In this document: positions 35,432 through 42,959 of the stretch, piece by piece
Position numbering within the stretch: the first letter of the stretch is position 1
Layout: every line of letters starts with the position of its first letter
Source of the DNA: Chryseobacterium luquanense
Lineage (GTDB): Bacteria; Bacteroidota; Bacteroidia; Flavobacteriales; Weeksellaceae
Reading direction: 5' to 3'
Length of the DNA stretch: 64,000 nucleotides
NCBI RefSeq assembly: GCF_026460945.1
Contig: NZ_JAOVZV010000010.1
Coordinates: 248,001-312,000 of the forward strand
Translations under genes and position numbers: made by a program
The notes under the pieces: model-generated
Databases searched by the model: none
What the model saw: only the letters and a program-made list of their open reading frames with translations
What the model was told of the DNA's origin: nothing

Positions 35432-35812
35432 CTAACTTTCAACTTCGTTACCGTTTTGACACCAGTACAAAGCGTTATAAAGGTTTTCTTTCGGGAAAGA
35501 TTTAAATTCTCCGGGCATTAAAACGCTGAAAATATCTGTGAAATTTTGTACACCTTCTTTATCGGTTACAATCGCGGCACGATTCCATTTTGATAGATTT
35601 TTAATTCCTAAAAGCGCATCTTGAAGCCAGGCTCCCATTGTGAAATTACTCAAATCTGTATCCAAATAAAGAAGATAGTTCAGTTCATCAAATTGTTCAA
35701 CTTTATTTTTGACATAAGGAACAACTAGATTTTCAAAATCCTCTTTTGTTACGTCGCCTGTAGCATTGAATGCCGCTACATTTTCTGGAGCATCATTAAT
35801 AATCGTTATCAT
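35432..35812 (-). CDS. STAS/SpoIIAA-like protein
   Basis: 126 residues, no signal peptide. The sequence VAAFNATGDVTKEDFENLVV and LNYLLYLDTDLSNFTMGAWL follows the SpoIIAA-like (DUF3478) pattern. GIKNLSKWNRAAIVTDKEGV and the C-terminal LYNALYWCQ continue it. Homologues are small cytosolic proteins of unknown role, sometimes membrane-associated. It is divergent from the FAD oxidoreductase gene. Confidence 0.75.
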   Translation of the reverse strand: MITIINDAPENVAAFNATGDVTKEDFENLVVPYVKNKVEQFDELNYLLYLDTDLSNFTMGAWLQDALLGIKNLSKWNRAAIVTDKEGVQNFTDIFSVLMPGEFKSFPKENLYNALYWCQNGNEVES

Positions 35813-35925
35813 AATTTATATTTTAAATGGTTTAGGTGTAATTAATTTATCAATAATTAAACCATAAATAGGAAAATACAATGTTTAAGGCGCAATTCTT
35901 GATGAGCTTTTGAAAATAATTTTCT

Positions 35926-37131
35926 ATGGACTTGAAATCTAACGAACCTTTCTGGCTTTTGAAAAATGGCTTGATCTCTTCCTATCCCTCCCTGAAATCT
36001 GATGAAGAATGCGATGTTCTTATTATCGGCGGCGGAATTACCGGAAGTCTTATTGCTCATCAAATGATAAAAGACGGATACCAAACTATTCTAATTGATA
36101 AAAGAGAAATCTGCAACGGAAGTACTTCAGCAACAACTTCTATGTTGCAATATGAGATTGATACTCCTTTGTATAAATTAATTGAATTGATTGGCGAAAA
36201 AGGTGCGGTAGAAAGCTATAAAGCTTGCTCGAAATCCATAGATGATCTGGAAAAAATCACTAAAGAAATAAAAGCTCGTTCGGGTTTTAAAAGAAAACAG
36301 TCATTATATTTTGCTTCAAAAAAGAAAGATGCAGTTTGGCTTGAAAAAGAGTATGAAGCCAGAAAAAAAGCAGGATTCAATGTAACCTGGCTGGGAATTG
36401 AAGATGTTGAAGAAAGATTTGGCTTCCAAAATACATATGGTGGAATTTTATCTAAACAAGGCGCAAGTATTGATGCATTTAAATTTGCCCATGAGTTATT
36501 GAGATTTAATGTGAATAAAGGTTTAAAAGTTTTCGATAAAACGGAAATGAAGTCTGTGAAATATCTCAGAGATCATAATTTGGCTCTAACCAAAGATAAT
36601 TTTAGTATTAAAGCTAAAAGGATTATTTATTGCGTTGGTTATGAGAGTTCATCGATGATTAAAGAACATTTTGTTAATGTGAAGAGCACATTTGCGATTG
36701 TTTCTGAAGTTGATACGGATAAGTTTAAAAATATCGAACAAACTTTAGTCTGGAATACCGATAAACCTTACATCTATATGCGTTCCACCGATGATGAAAG
36801 ACTTTTGATAGGAGGTGGAGACGAAGATTTTTCTGATCCTGAAAAACGCGATTTACTTTTAACGAAAAAAGAAAAAGATATTCGCCGACATTTAAAAAGA
36901 ATAAAACCTGATTATCATTTTTATACTGATTTTGCTTGGGCAGGAACTTTTGGAGAAACAAAGGATGGACTTCCTTACATTGGAACTCACGACAATTTTA
37001 AAAATTCCTATTTTGTTCTAGGTTTTGGCGGAAATGGAATTACATTTTCAGTAACGGGAATGGAAATGGTTTCTGCGTTTATGAGAAATGAAACACACCA
37101 ACTTTCGGAATATTTTAAATTTGGAAGATGA
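35926..37131 (+). CDS. FAD-dependent oxidoreductase (DAO family)
   Basis: 401 residues. The dinucleotide motif CDVLIIGGGITGSLIAHQMI binds FAD near residue 30, and CNGSTSATTSMLQYEIDT is the second conserved patch. The end (GETKDGLPYIGTHDNFKNSY ... VLGFGGNGITFSVTGMEM) matches the DAO fold. The enzyme would oxidise an amine or amino acid. No Rieske domain follows the oxidase part, unlike some relatives. It stands alone. Confidence 0.87.
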   Translation: MDLKSNEPFWLLKNGLISSYPSLKSDEECDVLIIGGGITGSLIAHQMIKDGYQTILIDKREICNGSTSATTSMLQYEIDTPLYKLIELIGEKGAVESYKACSKSIDDLEKITKEIKARSGFKRKQSLYFASKKKDAVWLEKEYEARKKAGFNVTWLGIEDVEERFGFQNTYGGILSKQGASIDAFKFAHELLRFNVNKGLKVFDKTEMKSVKYLRDHNLALTKDNFSIKAKRIIYCVGYESSSMIKEHFVNVKSTFAIVSEVDTDKFKNIEQTLVWNTDKPYIYMRSTDDERLLIGGGDEDFSDPEKRDLLLTKKEKDIRRHLKRIKPDYHFYTDFAWAGTFGETKDGLPYIGTHDNFKNSYFVLGFGGNGITFSVTGMEMVSAFMRNETHQLSEYFKFGR

Positions 37132-37173
37132 GTATATTTTAAAATTTACCGTTTGAAAAATTGACTGAAAAAA

Positions 37174-37202
37174 TTTCGGGCTCGGCGAAGCCGAGCCCGA
37201 AA
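37174..37202. repeat. GC-rich perfect hairpin, REP-like
   Basis: A 13-bp perfect stem, TTTCGGGCTCGGC and its complement, around GAA. It is conspicuously GC-rich for this genome. An A-run on the left gives T residues on the minus strand, so it may also end minus-strand transcription past the 37341 gene. Confidence 0.7.
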
Positions 37203-37340
37203 CAAAAATAAACAATACTAACATTCACAGTATTTCTACTCTTGGAATAATCATACTTAGGATTTCATCTTATCCTTTATTAAATCGTCCTTTCAGGACT
37301 TTGAATTTCGAATATTGAAACTCAAAATTTATACTTATAA

Positions 37341-38534
37341 CTAAAAACTATACCCGTTTCTCTTGGCAATTTCCGCAATCGATTTTTCAATGGCTTTTCC
37401 AAAATCATCACTTTCTGAATTTCCACGCTTTTTCGTTTCAACATCAATGAATTCTTGTCTTTTTTTCGCTAAAACTTCAATTTCTTTTTGAATTTTTTCC
37501 CGGTCTGAAGATTTTTGAGCAACAATTTTTGTGATTTCAGCTTTGCTTTTTCCTCTTAATTCTGACGGTAATTCCTCTTCTTTTACCGATGAAATATAGC
37601 TTTTGTCTTTCTCAACTCTATCCACCAAATCCCAGTGATCATTTTTATAAGCATTCTTTTTAGATTTGCTCACTGCTCTTTCCACGGCATTGGAAGAAGA
37701 GACCGATTCTGCATTAACATCTTGAATTGCCTGTTTATTTTTCATTTCCGAGCCACGGCTTCCATAGGAAATGTAGGTGTCGTTTAATTGAGAATTGTAC
37801 TGTGAAATTTTAACATCATAAGGGGTTTCAATATAAATTACTTTTTGGTCACTGTCGATATTGAAGAATTTTCCGTCTCCTAAAACGGCTCCGTTTTGCC
37901 AATTTGACTGAATACCTTCATCTCTTCCACCACAGAAAATTGTATTCGTGTAAATGTTCTTTTTCTTCGCCTGAGGAACCGTTTCTTTGTAGTTGATTCT
38001 TCCCTGGTCAAAAGGTTCATTTCCTGCAATGTAAATTAACTTCATACTTTTTTCGTTTCCGTCCCATTTTAAATTGATTGAGGCGTCACGAATGACTGCT
38101 CCGCAATATTCATTTCCGCCATTGGTTTTTAAAGCGAAAAGTTTTTCTGAAACCAAATCCAAATCCTGCGTAAGCGGAGTAACTTGTCTGATGAAATTTT
38201 CATCGCTCAAACCATCGTTTCCGTATTCATACAAAGCAATTTCTACTTGTGGCGCTTTTCCGTTGTATTTTAAAGTGGTTAAAGTATTGACAATATTCCA
38301 AAGTCTGGATTTTGCCTGATCTATTAAGCCATCCATACTGTTAGACGTGTCCAAAAGCAAAGCCACCTGAATTTTATTATCCTTTGAAACCGAAATTTGC
38401 GGTTCTGCAGAAATATTACTTTCCATCACTTCTCTATCGTTGGCCTTGCTGCTGCAACGATTATCTGAAATTTTACCTGTACTCAAAAAAGCAATTACAC
38501 TTGCTGTTACTGTTAAAATTTTCAATGTGTACAT
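37341..38534 (-). CDS. Exported VWA-domain protein of the LytTR gene block
   Basis: 397 residues. A signal-like N-terminus (1-22) precedes a VWA domain (~55-235) with MIDAS residues D62, S64 and S66 in LLLDTSNSMDGL. The C-terminal ~150 residues are charged and helical (KAEITKIVAQKSSDREKIQK). It starts 46 bp after the MuiA-like gene and is probably in its operon. VWA domains bind partners through a divalent metal; the partner is unknown. Confidence 0.85.
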   Translation of the reverse strand: MYTLKILTVTASVIAFLSTGKISDNRCSSKANDREVMESNISAEPQISVSKDNKIQVALLLDTSNSMDGLIDQAKSRLWNIVNTLTTLKYNGKAPQVEIALYEYGNDGLSDENFIRQVTPLTQDLDLVSEKLFALKTNGGNEYCGAVIRDASINLKWDGNEKSMKLIYIAGNEPFDQGRINYKETVPQAKKKNIYTNTIFCGGRDEGIQSNWQNGAVLGDGKFFNIDSDQKVIYIETPYDVKISQYNSQLNDTYISYGSRGSEMKNKQAIQDVNAESVSSSNAVERAVSKSKKNAYKNDHWDLVDRVEKDKSYISSVKEEELPSELRGKSKAEITKIVAQKSSDREKIQKEIEVLAKKRQEFIDVETKKRGNSESDDFGKAIEKSIAEIAKRNGYSF

Positions 38535-38580
38535 ATTATATGTTTTTAATGATTAATTAAGATTTTGATTGATTCTAAAA

Positions 38581-40176
38581 CTATCTGCTGTAATATTGAA
38601 TCTGCATCTCTTTAGGATACTTTACTTCATAAGAGAAATTGATTTTATCTGAACTTCCGCTGGAAATATTTCTGTTCCAAAGAATGCTTCCGGTTTTTTC
38701 ATCATAAATTCCGTTACCGATTTCTAAAGATTTTACCGTGATTTTTGAGTTTTCACTTAGAGGAAGCTGGTCAAGAATTTCCAATTCGATATTTTCTTTC
38801 GTATTGTTTCTCACGGTTATTTGATAAGATTCGGTTTCCCATTTATTTGAGTTGAGTGCTTTCTGTGAAGTTTTATCTTCAAGCTTGATTCTTTTCACCA
38901 CAATTCTTTCATCAACACCAAGAGAAATCGGGAACTCATCTTTTACATAATTGCTTGTGATATTCGTTTTTCCGATGTAATTATCTTCAAAATAAATATT
39001 CGCTTCGCCAGAAATAAGATTTAAATTCTGCCAGTTTTTCACGAAAGCCATTAAGAAAACCTGATTGTTAAGTTTCGGAACCGTATGATATTTATAAGTA
39101 GATTCTACATTTTTCTTATCTAAAATCACATATTGCTCTTTTTCCTGACTTACAATGGTTTGGTTAAATTTCAATTCATACAAAACATTCATCTGATTAT
39201 CAGAAACCGTTGCAACAGGAATCTGACTTGGTGCAGCAACCTCAGCTCGCATTTGATAAGAATTTGACATATCAGCCTTCGCTTTTTGCATATATCCAAC
39301 TTTTGCATCATCATAATTATGAGGCGAATATTCTGCTACATACAATGGCGATAAAATAGGTCTGTTTTGGTTATAAGAAGGTTTGTAAGTAGACACGAAA
39401 AGTTTCACATTGTTCCAGTCTTGTCCTGTTTTTTGGTAAATTTTCCCTTTGTAGACAATTTCCAGAGGTTTTTTGGTGGATAAAGCCCGCAAATCATAAG
39501 AAGGAACCCAACCTGCATTAGAAACAATATAGCTTACGCCGAGATTGAGATTCATTTCATTGTCAGCAAGAATTTCGAGGATCAATTCTTTTGTGTTGGT
39601 ATTTTTATGAGTCTGTTCTTCGGCAAATTGTTTGTTGATTTTGGCAATGCTTTCATCAAGGGTAGTTTTTTGTTCATTCAGAAGAAAAGCCTGATTGTCG
39701 ATTTCCAGCATTCTCTTTCTGTAAAATTCTGTCAGTTTAATAAGTTGTTCCTGCGGAGTCGATTTATCGTTCGTTGAAACTTTAATATTATCATTAATGA
39801 TATTTTGTTCGCCTGCTAAATTTTTAATCTGAATATTTAATAAATTGACCTGTCTCTGAAATTTTTTTCTTTCATCATCCAGTTTTTTTTCGCCATCGGT
39901 CATTTCATCATTTTTAAGATAATTGCTTTGTGGAGTGATAGACAAAAGGGTTGTGTTTTTCTCAAGATTGATTTTGTAGGTATTTTCATCCAAATCATTA
40001 GGGAGATTGATGATTTTTATGGTGTTTCTTCCTTTTTGAAGAGTAATGTTCGTGCTTCCGAAAACTTTTGCTCCCTGCAAAAATACAGTGGCTTGTTTCA
40101 CATCGATTTCTTTTTTAATTTCCTGAGATTTAAAAAACGAAACCATAAAAATGAATATAAAAAAAGAGTGTCGCAT
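38581..40176 (-). CDS. DUF4139 / MuiA-like exported protein
   Basis: 531 residues with signal peptide (1-17). An N-terminal DUF4140-like strand region (VKQATVFLQGAKVFGSTNIT) precedes a long coiled coil (~90-195). The C-terminal DUF4139 domain includes VSYIVSNAGWVPSYDLRALS and ILWNRNISSGSSDKINFSYE. The family is called mucoidy-inhibitor-like after a Rhizobium-type protein, but its molecular role is unknown. A two-half-site element lies 61-91 bp upstream. Confidence 0.9.
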   Translation of the reverse strand: MRHSFFIFIFMVSFFKSQEIKKEIDVKQATVFLQGAKVFGSTNITLQKGRNTIKIINLPNDLDENTYKINLEKNTTLLSITPQSNYLKNDEMTDGEKKLDDERKKFQRQVNLLNIQIKNLAGEQNIINDNIKVSTNDKSTPQEQLIKLTEFYRKRMLEIDNQAFLLNEQKTTLDESIAKINKQFAEEQTHKNTNTKELILEILADNEMNLNLGVSYIVSNAGWVPSYDLRALSTKKPLEIVYKGKIYQKTGQDWNNVKLFVSTYKPSYNQNRPILSPLYVAEYSPHNYDDAKVGYMQKAKADMSNSYQMRAEVAAPSQIPVATVSDNQMNVLYELKFNQTIVSQEKEQYVILDKKNVESTYKYHTVPKLNNQVFLMAFVKNWQNLNLISGEANIYFEDNYIGKTNITSNYVKDEFPISLGVDERIVVKRIKLEDKTSQKALNSNKWETESYQITVRNNTKENIELEILDQLPLSENSKITVKSLEIGNGIYDEKTGSILWNRNISSGSSDKINFSYEVKYPKEMQIQYYSR

Positions 40177-40236
40177 TGTTTATTATTTTAAAGTTCTACA
40201 GTAAAATTACCCCGATTAGAAACCGGAAATTTGAAG

Positions 40237-40267
40237 ACTTGGTGAACTTAGGTTTTCACTTGGTGGA
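40237..40267. promoter_or_regulatory. LytTR-type operator, site A (upstream of the MuiA-like gene)
   Basis: ACTTGGTGAA at 40237 and ACTTGGTGGA at 40258, 21 bp apart, with GGTTTTC before the second half. It begins 61 bp upstream of the 40176 start codon. A minus-strand TAATTTTA box (40209-40202) places it at about -41 to -71, an activator position. No TTTG is present at -33. Confidence 0.7.
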
Positions 40268-40278
40268 AGTTTTTAGAT

Positions 40279-40310
40279 AAAAAAAAGACAGCCATTTCAG
40301 ACTGTCTTTT
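40279..40310 (-). terminator. Terminator of the SIMPL gene (minus strand)
   Basis: AAAAGACAG / CTGTCTTTT with a ten-base loop; on the minus strand a T-run follows. It sits seven bases past the 40317 stop. Confidence 0.75.
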
Positions 40311-40316
40311 CACCTA

Positions 40317-40991
40317 TTAAAGAATTTCGTATCTTGTTTTGATGCTGAATTTCAGCTTAATGTTTTCGATGTTATCAAAAGCAAAATCAACACTTTGGTC
40401 TGCTGCTTCCATCTGTACGTTGGCCATTTTGCTTCTGTAAGCAACGGGAAGAATAGAATCACTCATATAATCTTCAATTTCTGTAATCTCTATCGCATCA
40501 CCTGTCTTTTTGTTAATACTTCCCAAAATATAATCTGCTTTTTCTTTCGCTGCTATCAAGGCATTGATTTTAACGGTTTTTCTGAAATCTGCAATTTTTG
40601 TGTTTTTAATTTCTGCAATATTCAGATTGCTTACCCATTTTTGATTTAAATCTTCAAAAAGCTTACTCACATTGGTTTTTGCATTTACTTTAAACTGAAA
40701 ACTCTTAGTAAATTTTGTCGTTTTCGAATATAAATTCTGGTACATCGATTTGAATTTAATGTCTTCATTTTTCACGCTGTTGTTTTTCAGGGTTTCAAAT
40801 AAAAGTTTTTCGCTGTCTGCCAATTGGTTTTTATTGTCGGCTTTTATTCCGATATTAAAAATGATTTCATCCGGTTCTACTTCCATTTCGGCAACTCCCG
40901 TTACTTCAATTGCGTTTTTTTTGATTTCCTGCGCATTCACCAAGCTTCCTGCTGCAAAAATCCCTACTAATAAAAGGTGTTTCAATTTCAT
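40317..40991 (-). CDS. SIMPL-domain (DUF541) periplasmic protein
   Basis: 224 residues with a signal peptide (MKLKHLLLVGIFAAGSLVNA). The SIMPL pattern is clear: IEVTGVAEMEVEPDEIIFNI near the start of the mature part, VNALIAAKEKADYIL in the middle. Family members (for example E. coli YggE) are envelope proteins linked to oxidative-stress tolerance. Operator site B begins exactly 61 bp upstream of its start codon, the same distance as site A from its gene. Confidence 0.9.
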   Translation of the reverse strand: MKLKHLLLVGIFAAGSLVNAQEIKKNAIEVTGVAEMEVEPDEIIFNIGIKADNKNQLADSEKLLFETLKNNSVKNEDIKFKSMYQNLYSKTTKFTKSFQFKVNAKTNVSKLFEDLNQKWVSNLNIAEIKNTKIADFRKTVKINALIAAKEKADYILGSINKKTGDAIEITEIEDYMSDSILPVAYRSKMANVQMEAADQSVDFAFDNIENIKLKFSIKTRYEIL

Positions 40992-41051
40992 AATGTTTTA
41001 TTTTAAATTTCTAAAGTAAAATTACTGCGAATAGAAACTGAAATTTTGTAA

Positions 41052-41082
41052 ACTTGGTAAACAGAGGTTTTCACTTGGTGGA
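41052..41082. promoter_or_regulatory. LytTR-type operator, site B (upstream of the SIMPL gene)
   Basis: ACTTGGTAAA at 41052 and ACTTGGTGGA at 41073, 21 bp apart with GGTTTTC between. A minus-strand TAATTTTA box lies at 41024-41017. The DNA between box and site resembles that of site A (TTTCTA, TCG, GTAATTTTACT), so the whole promoter is conserved. Confidence 0.7.
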
Positions 41083-41089
41083 ATAATTG

Positions 41090-42241
41090 TCAATCAACAA
41101 AAACATGAAATCTGTCCTGTAGTGCATTCATTTCTTTGTAAGGAATAAGCTTAGCATAAATTGTCTGATGATTAAAAGAAAAAGCAATGGAAGCATCTTT
41201 CTCATTTTTTACGAATAAGTGTTTGGAAATATTCTTTTGATAATCTTCAATGATAATTTGATTATCAAAAGAAATATCATAATGAAATGCAGTCATCTTC
41301 TCTGAAGATTTTTCCATGAAAATCAAATATTGGTCTTTATGAAAGAATACATATTGGTATGGACTTTCGGAAGATGTGATTTGATAAACTCCTTTTAATT
41401 GTGTTGAATTAATTTTGTCATCGGTGTGAAAATTTTCATCTAAATACGGCATCCCAATTTTGATAAATGCGATTCCTAGAATCAGAATCTTTAAAAAAGT
41501 TTTATACGGAAGAACTGAAGTTTTGTCAAGAAAAGTTTCTTTCGGAAGTTTAATCATTTTCAGAAAGAGTTTCCAGCCTTTTTTTCTTAACAGAAAAATA
41601 CTCATCAAAAGTAAAATCAATGAAAAGAATTTCACCGAAATATCAAAACTGATATTGATAATTAATATTTGACTAAAACAAATCATTGCTATCAATAATC
41701 CCAAAAACTGAGATCGCTTAAATAACAATAAAATGCCGGAAAAAATCTCAATTGAACCAGTAATATTATTATATATTTTAGACGTTCCAATCGTACTCCA
41801 GAATAAAATGTCTTTGTCTAAATTTCCAAATTTTGTAAACAGAATATTCGATTCAGGCTCTGGAAATTGTGTTTTGAAAATTTTATCAACGCCGTATTTT
41901 ATCAGAATTACAGAAATGTAAATTACACAAACATATTCTGTTATTAATAAAAAACTTTTTGTCCATTTTTTCTTTATCAGAAAACTGAAAATTGTCGAAG
42001 TGATCAATAAAATAATAATTAAAATCAACATGGAACAACTATCCGAACTGTAATCTATTCTGTTGTTCTTTTTATTAAGTAAATTCTCTAAAAGAAATTG
42101 AGTAAAATCTCCAAATATAAAATAAGTAGCTTTTAACTGTAAATTAGTTAGAAAACCCAATGGGAAAAACAGAATAAACTGAAGAAGAAAAATACCAGAA
42201 AAAGTAGCAATCTTTCTGAAAAATATTGATTTGAATTCCAC
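41090..42241 (-). CDS. DoxX-like multi-spanning membrane protein
   Basis: 383 residues with about seven or eight hydrophobic spans in the first ~275 residues. It resembles the DoxX-like family, including a G-x-x-x-I/L-x-x-x-G bundle (ITGSIEIFSGILLLFKRSQF). The C-terminal ~115 residues (from DENFHTDDKINS) are soluble. The function of flavobacterial members is unknown. It begins 11 bp after the 42253 gene and shares its promoter with operator site C. Confidence 0.65.
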   Translation of the reverse strand: MEFKSIFFRKIATFSGIFLLQFILFFPLGFLTNLQLKATYFIFGDFTQFLLENLLNKKNNRIDYSSDSCSMLILIIILLITSTIFSFLIKKKWTKSFLLITEYVCVIYISVILIKYGVDKIFKTQFPEPESNILFTKFGNLDKDILFWSTIGTSKIYNNITGSIEIFSGILLLFKRSQFLGLLIAMICFSQILIINISFDISVKFFSLILLLMSIFLLRKKGWKLFLKMIKLPKETFLDKTSVLPYKTFLKILILGIAFIKIGMPYLDENFHTDDKINSTQLKGVYQITSSESPYQYVFFHKDQYLIFMEKSSEKMTAFHYDISFDNQIIIEDYQKNISKHLFVKNEKDASIAFSFNHQTIYAKLIPYKEMNALQDRFHVFVD

Positions 42242-42252
42242 AGAAATGCTTT

Positions 42253-42828
42253 TTAGCGATTTTTTCTATAAATAGATAAAGAAGCAAAAACAGCAATTGT
42301 TAGTACAAAAAGACACATCATTTCCTCTTTGGATTTTGAACTTTTTACTTCAGCAGTTTTTATTTTTCTCTTCGTAGAAATGGGTTTGTATTCTTTCGTT
42401 TTCTTGTCATATTTCAGGAAAACAGTACTGTCGATGTCATTCTGAAAGTTGTATGTTTCTTTGAGCGTTTTTTTCATACCTTCTATGTTATCATTAGAAA
42501 AAACTTGATGATTGTAAACGGTATCTCTTCCCGGTTTCCATTTTTCTGGGGTTTCGCTTCTTCGGGTTTTGCAGAATGTTGAGGTTACAATTACGCTTTT
42601 TTTATCGTCAATGATAATGACGCTATCCAATTTTGAATTGGTTACGTATCTTTCCGGCAAAACTCCAAGATTAGAATAATTGGTGTTGTAACGGTCTTCT
42701 ACAATACTTTTTTCAAAATATTTCATATCTCCGCTGTGACTTTTATAGGAGATTAATTTGGTTTGAGCAGAAATCTGAAAATTAGAAAATACCAATACAA
42801 TAGGTAATAAAAAAGATAATTTTTTCAT
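42253..42828 (-). CDS. Exported protein with C-terminal membrane span, unknown
   Basis: 191 residues. Signal peptide (1-21, ending ISAQ), a polar beta-rich middle (KSVIVTSTFCKTRRSETPEK) and a C-terminal span (~165-185, MMCLFVLTIAVFASLS) with basic end. No family recognised. It is the first gene of a two-gene unit, whose promoter (TAAGTTTG, minus strand, 42861-42854) faces operator site C. Confidence 0.6.
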   Translation of the reverse strand: MKKLSFLLPIVLVFSNFQISAQTKLISYKSHSGDMKYFEKSIVEDRYNTNYSNLGVLPERYVTNSKLDSVIIIDDKKSVIVTSTFCKTRRSETPEKWKPGRDTVYNHQVFSNDNIEGMKKTLKETYNFQNDIDSTVFLKYDKKTKEYKPISTKRKIKTAEVKSSKSKEEMMCLFVLTIAVFASLSIYRKNR

Positions 42829-42889
42829 GAGAATTAAGTTTAAAATTATACTGCAAACTTAATAGCCTTTCAAAAACAATATAAAGTCA

Positions 42890-42920
42890 ACTTGGTGAAT
42901 GAAGATTTTCACTTGGTGAA
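42890..42920. promoter_or_regulatory. LytTR-type operator, site C (between divergent operons)
   Basis: Two ACTTGGTGAA half-sites at 42890 and 42911, both perfect, 21 bp apart. It is 62 bp from the 42828 start (minus) and 40 bp from the kinase start (plus). From TAAGTTTG (minus) and TATCTTTG (plus) it falls at about -42/-72 and -41/-71, so it could serve both promoters and close an autoregulatory loop. Confidence 0.75.
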
Positions 42921-42947
42921 TCATTTTTCGTACATCAATTATATGTA

Positions 42948-42955
42948 TATCTTTG
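42948..42955 (+). promoter_or_regulatory. TAnnTTTG box of the histidine kinase gene
   Basis: TATCTTTG ends four bases before the ATG at 42960, so the transcript should start at or next to the start codon. Operator site C occupies the region immediately upstream in place of a TTTG -33 element. Confidence 0.6.
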
Positions 42956-42959
42956 TTTT

